Under the pieces are notes generated by a model. It had not been told where the DNA came from and made no database searches. It saw only the letters and a program-made list of their open reading frames with translations. A program made the translations under genes and the position numbers. Source: Bog-473 sp963706555 (GTDB lineage Bacteria; Actinomycetota; Acidimicrobiia; Acidimicrobiales; RAAP-2). Taken from it: a stretch of 64,000 nt of DNA. The DNA lies in the NCBI GenBank assembly GCA_963706555.1, contig OY970164.1:310001-374000 (forward strand), in the 5' to 3' direction. This document shows positions 9,245 through 17,993 of the stretch, piece after piece (the stretch's first letter is position 1; every line of letters starts with the position of its first letter).

Positions 9245-10207
9245 CTACAGCGACGTGTGAACGTGGTACTGGGACACGAGTTGGCGTATCGTCACATTTG
9301 CCACCCGTTCGATTGCCAGAATCTCCTCTGCATGCACGCTGAAGAATCGGTTACGATCAGAAGCTCGCAATCGGTCCCGAATCGACTCAGCGGGCCCGAG
9401 ACATCTTGCGTAGATCCCACCGAGGTAGATGCTTTCCCTTTGAGCCTTTGCCAGTTGATGTGCAGCAACTAGCGGCATGATTTTCGAACTCGAATAGTTG
9501 AAAAACGCATCGATCGAAGGAACAACTGCCATGCGAACGCCCGGCGGCTGGTTCTCAGAAGTGCGGAAGGTGATTCCAGCATCGCTTGAGCATTTGACGA
9601 ATCCCTTAAGCGCGGAAGTAAATGGGGCGGAATTGTTGATCTCATACAGGATGTTGACCCACTCGTTCTCAACCGCGATCGCTCTTGCCTTGGTTAGAAA
9701 GGTCGCGACGCTGGGTACACCTTTTTCACACTTTCTCCAGTTGGCTTCGTATGCTGCAGCTTCGGCTGGAGCCATCGTTTTGGTGGGACTTGGGGGCTCA
9801 TAGACGGGCGATACGCTGACGAATCCGAACTTGGCAATATGAGGGAGATTGGGAAACTGCGTGTTGTTTACTGGTGCACCTCCGTAGTTGGGAGCGGGCG
9901 CGTCCGGAAACCCCACTGCAGACATGCATCGATTCGCGTCCATCAGATCCACTGATTGGAAGAAAGATGTGACGCCATAGCCGAGCGAAAAATCTGCCGC
10001 GTCGCGTGGAAACAGATCTGCGAGGAGGTATGAGCTGAGTTGTGTCTGCGCTTTCGAAGAGGCCATCGTCCCCTTTGCCACGCCGGCAAAGGCCACCTGT
10101 GTCAAAAGCACAATCGTCAAAATGAAAGTAGCGGCCGTGAACCGGGTGGCCACGTGGCTTCTTGAGACTGATTCAATAGAGGCAGGTGCTTCACAATGTA
10201 CTCGCAC
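9245..10207 (-). CDS. Exported protein of unknown function
   Basis: The product is up to 320 residues. A hydrophobic stretch at about residues 23-41 (TAATFILTIVLLTQVAFAG) with AFA-G looks like a signal peptide. A GTG within the frame just before VATRFTAAT could be a closer start. The mature part has few Cys and no motif I recognise. It contains the Pro-rich segment PVYEPPSPTKTMAPAEAA. It lies upstream of the sulfotransferase with a 32-bp gap, and downstream of a hairpin that separates it from the small exported gene. It may be an extracytoplasmic partner of the exporter. No function is assigned. Confidence 0.6.
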   Translation of the reverse strand: MRVHCEAPASIESVSRSHVATRFTAATFILTIVLLTQVAFAGVAKGTMASSKAQTQLSSYLLADLFPRDAADFSLGYGVTSFFQSVDLMDANRCMSAVGFPDAPAPNYGGAPVNNTQFPNLPHIAKFGFVSVSPVYEPPSPTKTMAPAEAAAYEANWRKCEKGVPSVATFLTKARAIAVENEWVNILYEINNSAPFTSALKGFVKCSSDAGITFRTSENQPPGVRMAVVPSIDAFFNYSSSKIMPLVAAHQLAKAQRESIYLGGIYARCLGPAESIRDRLRASDRNRFFSVHAEEILAIERVANVTIRQLVSQYHVHTSL

Positions 10208-10252
10208 AGGCGATCAACCAATCAATTTGTCTGGGCCATGGGAAGCGCCATA

Positions 10253-10295
10253 TGGAGTCAGGGGGGTCGTCGCTAATCGGGCTCCCCTGACTCCA
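10253..10295 (-). terminator. 12-bp perfect stem hairpin between two co-directional genes
   Basis: TGGAGTCAGGGG (10253-10264) and CCCCTGACTCCA (10284-10295) form a 12-bp stem with a 19-nt loop. It lies 13 bp past the stop of the small exported gene and 46 bp before the start of the next gene on the same strand. No T-tract follows, so it may act as an attenuator or mRNA-stabilising hairpin instead of a full intrinsic terminator. Confidence 0.6.
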
Positions 10296-10307
10296 CCACA
10301 GCGCGCA

Positions 10308-10724
10308 CTACCAAAACAGTTCGGCCTCCTGAGGTCCAGAATTGACTTGGGCATGCAGATACGTATTGTTAAGGATCCCGCTCAGGATTAGGTTTCCCAC
10401 CCCATTGGCGAGTGGGCCGACCCACCCTCGGGAACCGCGGGTGTATGGTCCGTTCACGTTGGCGTTGTACCACCCCTCAAAAGACCTTGCAGGTGCAGCT
10501 CTATTTATAATGTCAACATTGAAACAAGTGCCAGACATATGTTGTTGCACCTGCGTCGTATTCGGATTCATCTTGTAGCTGGCATGCGCGCAGGCCGACG
10601 ACGCGTTCGCCGCTGCGTTGGCAAGGACCCCGATGCCGACGGCCATTGGGGCCCTAACGAGAGCCCCCATAGCTACAACGGGTGCGCCACGTTTGATGAT
10701 CTCGTTTACATATCCAATATCCAT
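10308..10724 (-). CDS. Small exported protein of unknown function, first gene of the exporter operon
   Basis: The ATG at 10724 is preferred because a GGAGA binding site lies just upstream; a GTG at 10736 is the alternative. The product is about 138 residues. After MDIGYVNEIIKRG there is a long hydrophobic, Ala-rich stretch (APVVAMGALVRAPMAVGIGV) ending ANAAANASSA, which could be a signal peptide or membrane segment. The remainder is polar, rich in Asn, Gly and Thr, with two Cys. It heads a minus-strand run with another exported protein, a sulfotransferase and the MacB-type exporter, and a hairpin follows it. That layout is seen when the first gene is needed in excess. No family is recognised. 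Confidence 0.55.
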   Translation of the reverse strand: MDIGYVNEIIKRGAPVVAMGALVRAPMAVGIGVLANAAANASSACAHASYKMNPNTTQVQQHMSGTCFNVDIINRAAPARSFEGWYNANVNGPYTRGSRGWVGPLANGVGNLILSGILNNTYLHAQVNSGPQEAELFW

Positions 10725-10900
10725 GATTGTCTCCACTCTCTTTGATAGCGAACGTTTCTGCTCGCCACCTCAATTGCGTAGGTTGTCCCCTTCATAATGC
10801 AGACTGCGATCACTTAGGTCAACGGCATTCGCACATTCGCCGTGGAAGCAGACTTGGTCCAGATATCAATGCTTCCGGCACACTTGTAGCTGCGCAACGT

Positions 10901-11350
10901 TCATGGTCGGGCTGCCCACAGTGTCGTTCGATTGAGAGACGCTTGAAGGTGCGTGGGACGGTGCCCTGAACTCGGGGCCAGCGCAACTGTGCCGAGTGCC
11001 TTTGCGGTTCGCAACCAGAATTTCGCTGTTTCCGGCGCGGGAAGGAGATTGCCGAGTTCCCAAGCCGCCTTCTGGCACGTTGTGGGTGAGAAGTCTCGCT
11101 CGAGGGTCTTGTTGACCGCGCAGGCCTGCGGAGAAATTCCTTGCTTTGATGGCGAAGGTGGTAGCAGAGCTTGCCATTTTGCAGTCAGGTTCTCGGAAGC
11201 CTCCACCGTGTTGATCGCCGAGGCGGTGAAATCCCGTTGGATAAGGTCGCCATAGTCCGTTGCGACCCCGGCTTGCCGAATACATTTCCGTGCGCGTCGA
11301 TGACGGCAGTCACTGATCAGCTGCTGCCCATCTGAGAGATAAAAGTCCTA
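10901..11350 (-). pseudogene. Possible degraded gene (unknown)
   Basis: On the minus strand one frame stays open from about 11350 to 10901. It contains helix-like sequence such as DFTASAINTVEASENLTAKW and KAAWELGNLLPAPETAKFWL, but no good start codon or binding site is visible at its 5' end. Overlapping frames on both strands are also open, so chance is possible. If real, it may be the remains of an exported protein related to the neighbouring unknown genes. The rest of 10737-11563 shows nothing else I can support. Confidence 0.25.
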
Positions 11351-11563
11351 GATGGCTCCTGCACGTAAACTCGCGGCAACCGATGGGTACCGGCAACAGG
11401 GATGGCCCGTTAGCCATTCCTGTACGGGCGGATAGATCTTTTGTGAGGCCATATCCAAGGATCGCTCCCCGCCGCATGATTGATGCTTTTCCACCCGCCA
11501 TGGCCAGATAACTCAGCCACTCCCAGAACGTGTGAGCTTCCGTCCGAAACGGTGGAGCACTCT

Positions 11564-12997
11564 TCATTGAGCGGGGACAAGAACGTTTTCACTGGGTTTG
11601 CGAAGGCCCAGACGGAGTTCGTCCACTCGAAGCGCGCCTTCATCGGAGATCCGCATGATCACCGCGATAAGCGCATAATTGGCTATTAACGATGACCCGC
11701 CATAGGCCACAAATGGCAAGGTAATTCCGGTGAACGGCAAGAGCCGAAGTATGCCGGACATAACGAAGAACGCCTGAAAACCAATGATGAGAGTCAACCC
11801 CGTTGCAAGCAGACGAGAGAAGTCTGATCGTGCCGCCTGTGCTACGCGAAAGCCGCATCCGATGATCAGCACGAAGGCGATCACGACCGCGGCTGCACCA
11901 ATAAAGCCGAGTTCTTCGCCAATTCCCGTAAAGACAAGATCGGTAACGATGAATCCGTTAAGCGCATGTCCAGAAATACCTCGGCCTAAGCCTGTGCCAC
12001 CAAGTCCGCCATTAGCTAGCGCGAACCAACTTTGGACCAGTTGGTAACCATGGCCATTTGAATATTTAAAGGCGTCGAACCAAATTTGAAACCGGATGTG
12101 AACTTGCGGAAAGAGCCGGTTCGCGACTACCGACGCTGCTGCGAATAAACCCAATCCCAGCGCGATGTAGAGGTGGCGTCCCGAGGTCACCCACAACATT
12201 CCTATGAACAATGTAAAGAGCAGAAGGGCGAACGCAATGTCATTCTCGGCACCGATGATGGCTGTCGCGGCCACCCAAGCAATGAGGACTGGCACCAGTG
12301 GCGCGGGGTCAAACAGCAATCGATTTCGCACTCTGAGTGTCGGTATGGACAGAACTTCCTTGTGAGACGCGAGGTAGGAGGCAAAATATATGCAGATAAG
12401 CAGCTTTGCAATCTCGATTGGCTGGACAACAGTTGAGCCAATCCCGATCCACAAGCGGGCCCCGTTTACCTCTCTTCCAAGTCCCGGCACCAGAGGTGTG
12501 ACAAGAAGAATTCCCCCGATTAGCAAAAGAAGATACCGATAGCGTTCGAGTGAACGGGAGGTTCGCACAAAGAACAGAATCAGGAGGTAGGCAAGAATCC
12601 CAAGCCCAGTCCATCCGGCTTGGACCTTCGCGCTTCCAGGATCCCATCGAGCAATCACTACGTAGCCAAGTCCATTGAGCAGAAAGACCAGTGGTAATAG
12701 TACTGGATCGCTATTGGGGGCGAGGAACCGGTTCCCCACGTGACCAACGAGTAACAACCCGAACAAAAGGCCTAGAAATACGCCGATGTGGGGAGGGATC
12801 CGAGATTGGGTGGCGAACGACGCTATGAGGTAGAGAAAGGTCACCAGGACCGCGACAAAGATCAGAAGCCCCAATTCAGTTCGCCGACGGCGATTGGGAC
12901 CTACCGTTCGCTGTGGTAAACGTAGCAACCGAGGCACTAATATATCCTCCCAGGTTCGAACTCTAGTCGGACGATCCCTCTGATCGGGATATGCCAA
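11564..12997 (-). CDS. RodA/FtsW/SpoVE-family (SEDS) peptidoglycan polymerase-like protein
   Basis: The 477-residue polytopic membrane protein has the SEDS layout, with about ten membrane segments and a long extracellular loop. Family-type motifs are visible: GREVNGARLWIGIG, QPIEIAKLL, GAENDIAFALLLF, SNGHGYQLVQSWFALANGGL, GEELGFIG and the final LPFTGITLPFVAYGGSS. SEDS proteins polymerise glycan strands from lipid II together with a class B penicillin-binding protein. No PBP or other cell-wall gene is next to it. Its position between the exporter operon and a StrR-type regulator makes a link to the locus product possible, for instance as an extra target copy. Confidence 0.9.
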   Translation of the reverse strand: MAYPDQRDRPTRVRTWEDILVPRLLRLPQRTVGPNRRRRTELGLLIFVAVLVTFLYLIASFATQSRIPPHIGVFLGLLFGLLLVGHVGNRFLAPNSDPVLLPLVFLLNGLGYVVIARWDPGSAKVQAGWTGLGILAYLLILFFVRTSRSLERYRYLLLLIGGILLVTPLVPGLGREVNGARLWIGIGSTVVQPIEIAKLLICIYFASYLASHKEVLSIPTLRVRNRLLFDPAPLVPVLIAWVAATAIIGAENDIAFALLLFTLFIGMLWVTSGRHLYIALGLGLFAAASVVANRLFPQVHIRFQIWFDAFKYSNGHGYQLVQSWFALANGGLGGTGLGRGISGHALNGFIVTDLVFTGIGEELGFIGAAAVVIAFVLIIGCGFRVAQAARSDFSRLLATGLTLIIGFQAFFVMSGILRLLPFTGITLPFVAYGGSSLIANYALIAVIMRISDEGALRVDELRLGLRKPSENVLVPAQ

Positions 12998-13594
12998 AAT
13001 GCGTGATCGAGAGGCGGCAACGTTGTGGTGGCCACTTCGGATTTGGAGGCGCTCGTCGCCATCCCATTTCTCGCAATTTCAGTGGGCGCCGCTTTTCTGG
13101 TGGGGCGGTCCCATTCGCGAACTGAGCCGGATGAGAATCCGCCTGAATCGAATGGCAATCAGGGCAGCGAACCAACGAACGACAACGCGTGACCATTCGC
13201 TCGTCTGCTGATCGGAAGACTCGTCGGTCGTCGGTGCGGTCTGCTCAGAGTAGAGACGATCCATTTACGCGTTGAGAGAGTGACTTTCAACGAGTTCAGA
13301 ATCAGCCAAGCGGGTCAATCAAAAGCCTCGAACCCCAAAACCGGGTGTGGCTGTTCCAACCACAATTCGCGAGATTGGCCGATTACTCGCCATGGCGCCC
13401 AAGATCCGATTGCATTTTTTTGCCTCAAAGCCAGGTCGTCCAATGGCACCCCCAACGGAACTCCCCATGGACCTAGCGACTTCGACTGCGGAAATTCCGC
13501 AGTCGATTGCCGAACGGGAGAGATGCTTGTGAACCATGAATGCATTCGTGTCGACGGAGTGTGGCGTCAATATCCGGACGCCTCCAGCGCGGAA
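12998..13594. other. Intergenic stretch upstream of rodA-like gene
   Basis: Only short overlapping frames are present. The most plausible is minus-strand 13079-13264, 61 residues with the hydrophobic patch VVVRWFAALIAIRF, but it lacks a recognisable family. The main item of note is the palindrome at 13480-13508. The stretch probably contains the promoter for the rodA-like gene. Confidence 0.4.
13480..13508. promoter_or_regulatory. Candidate StrR-type operator
   Basis: TTCGACTG (13481-13488) and CAGTCGAT (13500-13507) are separated by exactly 11 bp. The core palindrome has 12-bp perfect arms around a single central base (13482-13506). The published StrR binding site of the streptomycin cluster is GTTCGActG, 11 bp, CagTcGAAC, and this site matches 8 of 9 left and 7 of 9 right positions. 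It lies 87 bp beyond the stop of the StrR-type gene and about 480 bp upstream of the rodA-like start, on the path of minus-strand transcription. Confidence 0.65.
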
Positions 13595-14539
13595 TCACAC
13601 CCTTCGATTGCGCTTTCTCATTTGCTCCTCAAGGCAGTTCACAAGCTTCGCCCATTCAACTGATCGAGAGCGAGCATCTTCGATTAGTTGAGGTATTCGT
13701 CCGATGGGAATCTCCGCAATATGCCTTTCCCAATGTCCTTGAGAGACTCTTGTCTGCTCTAGCCATTCCGCGAATTCTCGTCCACCCGGCAGCGCCAGAA
13801 TGGCCTGATCGGCATTCCATGGAACTGGAGAACTATCTGCGAAACGCTGTGCGTAAAGGTCCGTCGGTGTGCCATATCTCTCGTCCTTGCCCGCAGTTGG
13901 GAAGACCCCTCCCCGATTGAGATGCTCCCCCGCGCCCATCACCGTAGGCGTTGCATTTGACCATGGGCGAACAACATCATCAGCCTTTGTAGACGGCTGG
14001 CCGGAACGTGCAGCAGGAATCTTGCTCGGGCGTTGCTTCAAGTCAGTCGGGCGATAGCGACCATCTCGACCTATCCGCTTCGCAACCTGGGGAATATCAG
14101 CAGTGGATTTTCGCAGGCGCCCTACTGTTTTGTCGGACAGGCCGCATGCGCTCGCGACCAGGCGGTCTGACCATTCACTCCTCATTCCGAGAATCCGTAT
14201 CGCGGCCGCCTCTCTCTCGGACAACGTTAGAGGTTTGCCATGTGAAATATTTGTCTTGACCGCCTCGACGAACGCCTCTTCAATCGTCCCATCAAAGTAT
14301 CGGACTTCAACTCTGGTTCGTCCGATCATCCGCGCCGCTAGCAAACGATGAACCCCATCGATAACTGTTGAAGTGCGCTTATCGACCAAGATCGGTGGAC
14401 ACTCATCAAATCTGTAAGCAAGGGCTTGTGCGTGCTCGGCGTCTTGCTCACCGAATCGAGGGGACAGTCCGATTCGTAGCAGCTTTACATCCATCATGTG
14501 GGCGGTTGCGGGTGGCCAGGCACTCGCCGAGTCCGACAT
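13595..14539 (-). CDS. StrR-type ParB-like transcriptional activator of a biosynthetic cluster
   Basis: The start at 14539 has AAGGAAGG five bases upstream; the frame stays open to 14656 with a plausible longer N-terminus. The N-terminal half is a ParB/sulfiredoxin-like fold: CPPILVDKRTSTVIDGVHRL, then VRYFDGTIEEAFVEAVKTNI and SHGKPLTLSEREAAAIRIL. It continues into a helix-turn-helix region, EWSDRLVASACGLSDKTVGR. These segments correspond to StrR, NovG and BbrBbr, pathway-specific activators of streptomycin, novobiocin and glycopeptide clusters. The C-terminal third is variable. It presumably activates the genes around it through operators like that at 13480. Confidence 0.88.
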   Translation of the reverse strand: MSDSASAWPPATAHMMDVKLLRIGLSPRFGEQDAEHAQALAYRFDECPPILVDKRTSTVIDGVHRLLAARMIGRTRVEVRYFDGTIEEAFVEAVKTNISHGKPLTLSEREAAAIRILGMRSEWSDRLVASACGLSDKTVGRLRKSTADIPQVAKRIGRDGRYRPTDLKQRPSKIPAARSGQPSTKADDVVRPWSNATPTVMGAGEHLNRGGVFPTAGKDERYGTPTDLYAQRFADSSPVPWNADQAILALPGGREFAEWLEQTRVSQGHWERHIAEIPIGRIPQLIEDARSRSVEWAKLVNCLEEQMRKRNRRV

Positions 14540-14833
14540 CGCACCTTCCTTTGGTTGGCGAAGCCAATCGGGAACATCGAAGACATTGGCATCCGCAGAA
14601 GATCGGGGTAACGTAAATCCTACTTCCTCGTGCGAATCATGCAAGAGTCCCGGCACTCAACCCGAAACCCGATCCTCCTTGGGAAGGTTGAGGGCTACGA
14701 GCTAGCTGGACCAAGCCAACGAGCGCCAAACCCGCAACTGCCTTGGGGAGGTTTCCAACGTGAAGTTCAAAGTTTGGCATCTGCCAGCGTGCTGGCCGAC
14801 CAAATCGGCACCACATCGGCTTGCGGTGCCTTG

Positions 14834-15604
14834 GTGAAGCGCTTATGGCAGGGGATCTCGGCACCCGCTCGGGGAGTGCTAATGGGCATTGCCCTGATCG
14901 TGCTGTTAACTGGAGCCGCCAACGCAAGCAATAGAGATTCCCACGAGCTGAAGATTTCCTTCATCGGGGACAGCATTGCATCGAGCCTCGCCAAGGCTCT
15001 GCGAAATCCCGGCTTTGATGGACCCACTGGCGTGACCTGGGGCATCACCGCTCAGCCCGGTGCCGGCTGGGGTGAAGGAGAAAACACTCAAGGGAATTGG
15101 CCCCTTAGCGTCGTGCAAGGTAGCTCCGCTGCAAGGCGAGTCCGAGCGGCGGCAAAAGGACAGCCATCCGCCATCGTCATTGAACTCGGGACGAACGATG
15201 CCTTGCGGGCCGCCTTCGCTTCCTCCTTGAACAACGAACCGCAGTTAGTCGCGCGCATTGATGGTACCGACAACAGCATTCGAAGTGTGGTGCAGCTGGC
15301 CAGCTCTCTGTCAAGCTGCGTGGTTCTGGTCTCGCCGAGCTCCCACCCGACCACGGTATTCGGCGTAGAACGGTATTACTCGGCCATGGCCCTCCAGGTA
15401 CGAGAGACGCTTACGAAGGAGGTGTCGAGGTCGCCCCACCACATGGTGCTACTTGCCGACTGGACGATCCTGTCGTCAACGCATCACCTCGAGACGGGTT
15501 CGCCTGAGAACTGGTTCACTGCCGATGGTCTCCACCCAGATACCTTTGGCTTGCGGGCTCTTGCCAATCTGATCGTTCGAACGGCAAAGAGCTGCTCAGT
15601 GTGA
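14834..15604 (+). CDS. Secreted SGNH/GDSL-family hydrolase
   Basis: The frame is open from 14630, but the GTG at 14834 gives a normal signal peptide: KR near the start, GVLMGIALIVLLTGAANA, then the mature part. SGNH blocks are clear: block I FIGDSIASSLA (nucleophile Ser), block III IELGTNDALR (Asn in GTND), block V TADGLHPDTFG (catalytic Asp and His). Such enzymes are esterases, lipases or carbohydrate deacetylases acting outside the membrane. It is divergent from the StrR-type gene with about 290 bp between them. The substrate is unknown. No RBS clearly decides the start. Confidence 0.8.
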   Translation: MKRLWQGISAPARGVLMGIALIVLLTGAANASNRDSHELKISFIGDSIASSLAKALRNPGFDGPTGVTWGITAQPGAGWGEGENTQGNWPLSVVQGSSAARRVRAAAKGQPSAIVIELGTNDALRAAFASSLNNEPQLVARIDGTDNSIRSVVQLASSLSSCVVLVSPSSHPTTVFGVERYYSAMALQVRETLTKEVSRSPHHMVLLADWTILSSTHHLETGSPENWFTADGLHPDTFGLRALANLIVRTAKSCSV

Positions 15605-15885
15605 CCCAAAGTATCTCGGACTAGGCAATCCACCCATGCACCCAGCCTTCGGACAGTAGCCTGTCTTCTAAGTGGTCGGTGCTCGCCTTCCAATTGTTGC
15701 CTTCGGTGATGCTGTCCACGACTTTGCTTGCTGGTCTAGTGAGCAGGATGCGCAGACTCCTTCGGAGCGTTCTGTGGGGTCCGTCAGCCAACCAATTCCT
15801 TCCTAACCTGGCCAAAGTCTCCGGGGATCCCAGGCCGGTTCAAGAACCGAAACGGCGACAGGCAGCCTTCAATGAGTGAACTGGA

Positions 15886-16755
15886 TTACCCCTGACCCGA
15901 TTGTGGCGGGTTCGCTGGCTGACTATTGCTATTCGATGAGTTCGATGCGGCAGAGACCGCTCCGGCCGCGCCAGCTCCAAGCGCAGTCCCAAGGAGGGTA
16001 CCGATCTCGGCCGAAAAATCTCCTCGGAACGCCAACGCGATAGCGCCACTGATGGCCAAGAGGGCCAATAGCGCGCTCCCTAGACCTGCTCCGAGCACCG
16101 AGAAGTTCACCGTCGACGACTTCGGTGTCGATACTGTCAGCTGCTTCGTGCCGGTTTGAAATGGCGGGACTGCGCCGGGAGCGAGATCCGCCCAGCTCGC
16201 GGTGGCGGTGACCGTGCCCGCTTTGGTGCCCGTCACGACCAAGTTGGCATTCGGGCCCGTGCCGCTGGGAGCGACTACCCCAGTTGGATCAAAGGTCCAC
16301 GTGCAGGCCACTTCGTCGCCTGCTTCGTTCGTAGCCGTCAACGTGATCGTCGACCCGACCACCGTAGAATCGCTATCGGCCGTGATTGTGAGATCAGCTG
16401 GCCCGCCGCCTCCGGCGAGATTGGCCTGCAGGGGCGTATTGGATTGCGTGACGCTAGACACGCCGAGCCGAAGCGCCTCCACGGTCTTTTCTCTGCTCTG
16501 TTTGCGGTCTAGGTAGACGACTACGGTCAGCGAAATGGCCACGGCTACGCCGACGAGGATGGCGGCAAGGGCCAGCCAGCCATCAGCGCTGGAACTCGTC
16601 GTCGCGGGCTGGCTTGTTGTCGAGGTCGACGCAGCCGAGGCCGTCGTCTGGGCCAGCAAGACTCCCACGACGACTAAGGCGCCAACGGCGAACGGCGTTC
16701 GGCCTCTGTTCAGGTATCGGCCGCGGGACATGCTGGTCTTTCGCTGATTGGCCAT
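15886..16755 (-). CDS. Membrane protein with Ig-like extracellular domain
   Basis: The 289-residue protein has a signal peptide or first segment at residues 21-42 (TPFAVGALVVVGVLLAQTTA), a second segment near 60-85 (WLALAALLVG-like, ending VVYLDRKQSR) and a third near 215-240 (GLGSALLALLAISGAIALAF). Between them is a beta-rich domain with DLTITADSDSTVVGSTITL and GTKAGTVTATASWADL, typical of bacterial Ig-like folds. The C-terminus is Asn/Ser/Pro rich. It is divergent from the papain-like peptidase gene (about 60 bp between starts). A cell-surface role is likely. No specific family is assigned. Confidence 0.7.
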   Translation of the reverse strand: MANQRKTSMSRGRYLNRGRTPFAVGALVVVGVLLAQTTASAASTSTTSQPATTSSSADGWLALAAILVGVAVAISLTVVVYLDRKQSREKTVEALRLGVSSVTQSNTPLQANLAGGGGPADLTITADSDSTVVGSTITLTATNEAGDEVACTWTFDPTGVVAPSGTGPNANLVVTGTKAGTVTATASWADLAPGAVPPFQTGTKQLTVSTPKSSTVNFSVLGAGLGSALLALLAISGAIALAFRGDFSAEIGTLLGTALGAGAAGAVSAASNSSNSNSQPANPPQSGQG

Positions 16756-16818
16756 GGCAGCCCACCTCCTACGCTGTCATAATACAACCCTGGTTGGAAA
16801 TCTCCAGAGAGAAGGTCC

Positions 16819-17376
16819 ATGTCGGTTTTTTCGTGGCGCGTGCCGATCTCGGCACCGACGCCAACCCGAGCGCTTATCGCCCCCCCTCCCCTCCCGACCT
16901 GGCAACGCCTTGCCTTCACGATGCAACTTCAGCAACAGCCCAAATGGTGTTGGGCTGCCGTAGCCACGAGCGTGGCCCTCCATTCCAAGTCCTTCCCGAA
17001 CTGGACACAGTGCCAAGTCGCTGGACGTACCCTTGGCCAGAACTGCTGTGGGCCTGCAGCGGTCAACCCTTGCAACAAGGCGTTCTATCTCGATCGTGCC
17101 CTCCAGGCGGTCGGTCATTTTGCTGGAATGAGCACGGGTCCCGTTGGAATAGGTGCCCTTGGCGCTCAACTGACCGCGAATAGGCCTGTCGGCGCCCGAA
17201 TCCAGTGGTCCGGCGGTGGCGGCCACTTCCTGGCGTTCGCCGGGCTGCTCTTGGGCTCACAGCCGTATATTGGAGTGGCAGATCCTTTGTACGGGGCCTC
17301 CGATGTCGCTCTGAGCGTCCTCGGAGGTAGGTACCAGGGAATCGGCACCTGGAACGCTACCTACCTCGTGAGATAG
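16819..17376 (+). CDS. Papain-like cysteine peptidase (C39/C70-like)
   Basis: The 185-residue protein contains QQQPKWCWAAVATSVALH, where WCWAA carries the catalytic Cys (about residue 43). GGGGHFLAFAGL carries the His (about 135) and GVADPLYGAS a likely Asp/Asn position (about 155). This triad spacing fits small papain-fold peptidases of the AvrRpt2 (C70) type that are common in bacterial genomes beside unknown partner genes. Extra Cys pairs (QNCCGPAAVNPCNK) may form disulfides, suggesting export, though no clear signal peptide is visible. It is followed 11 bp later by the partner gene. The target could be the partner protein or an exported peptide. Confidence 0.75.
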   Translation: MSVFSWRVPISAPTPTRALIAPPPLPTWQRLAFTMQLQQQPKWCWAAVATSVALHSKSFPNWTQCQVAGRTLGQNCCGPAAVNPCNKAFYLDRALQAVGHFAGMSTGPVGIGALGAQLTANRPVGARIQWSGGGGHFLAFAGLLLGSQPYIGVADPLYGASDVALSVLGGRYQGIGTWNATYLVR

Positions 17377-17387
17377 GGAGAGCCCGC

Positions 17388-17993
17388 ATGAGGTTACGAA
17401 CGGACGAACCACCACAATCCTCGGTAACCAGTGCTCTGCTTGGTGTCAATGAGTTGAGCGGTGGGTCCTCAACTCAGCCGGATATGCGCCAAGGGTTTCT
17501 TATTGCGCCGAGAGCACCGGAAGGAGCACCGAGCGAGCTGACTGCTCCTCATCGAATCTTTGTTCTCAGCCTCGATGACCTCATGGAGCGCCGGGGCCTG
17601 GAATCTGCTCAGGATGTCGGATGGAGGTACTTCGTGACTAGCGATTCTGCTGTGGTGGCCACGGCTGAGACAACTTCCAACGAAGGAAGCGATGATCACC
17701 AGTTTGCATCGCTCAGCCGGGATCCCTCCGGACCGCGATCCGCCGAGATCATATCCACAATTGAAGATAGACCCATTGGTGGGTCCAATGAGTTCGAACT
17801 TCGGCTTCTACGAATCCCGGCGGTCTATTCCATCAACCTCTGGCTCCACGGAGATGCCACCGACTATCTAGTTCCGGTCGACCCCACTCCCCCGTCGTTA
17901 CACGCTGGAGAGATCTATCAACCAGATGACGTGCTTGGTGTCTTGCGAGATCAGGCAGCCGACGTTGACCGAGACGACTACTCCGGCGGTTGA
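17388..17993 (+). CDS. Unknown protein cotranscribed with the papain-like peptidase
   Basis: The start has GGGAGAG nine bases upstream and lies 11 bp after the peptidase stop, so the two form an operon. The 201-residue product is acidic. The N-terminal 60 residues are Ser/Pro/Gly rich and look disordered. The middle (HRIFVLSLDDLMERRGLESA, then GWRYFVTSD) and the end (IPAVYSINLWLHGD followed by YLVPVDPTPP) look folded. The last segment resembles the tail of proteins often found next to small papain-like peptidases, but I cannot name the family. It might be a substrate, inhibitor or cargo of the peptidase. Confidence 0.6.
   Translation: MRLRTDEPPQSSVTSALLGVNELSGGSSTQPDMRQGFLIAPRAPEGAPSELTAPHRIFVLSLDDLMERRGLESAQDVGWRYFVTSDSAVVATAETTSNEGSDDHQFASLSRDPSGPRSAEIISTIEDRPIGGSNEFELRLLRIPAVYSINLWLHGDATDYLVPVDPTPPSLHAGEIYQPDDVLGVLRDQAADVDRDDYSGG

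Noticed and set aside
10866..11285. Alternative minus-strand frame
   Set aside because: Composition is shadow-like and a neighbouring frame reads better, itself only weakly supported.
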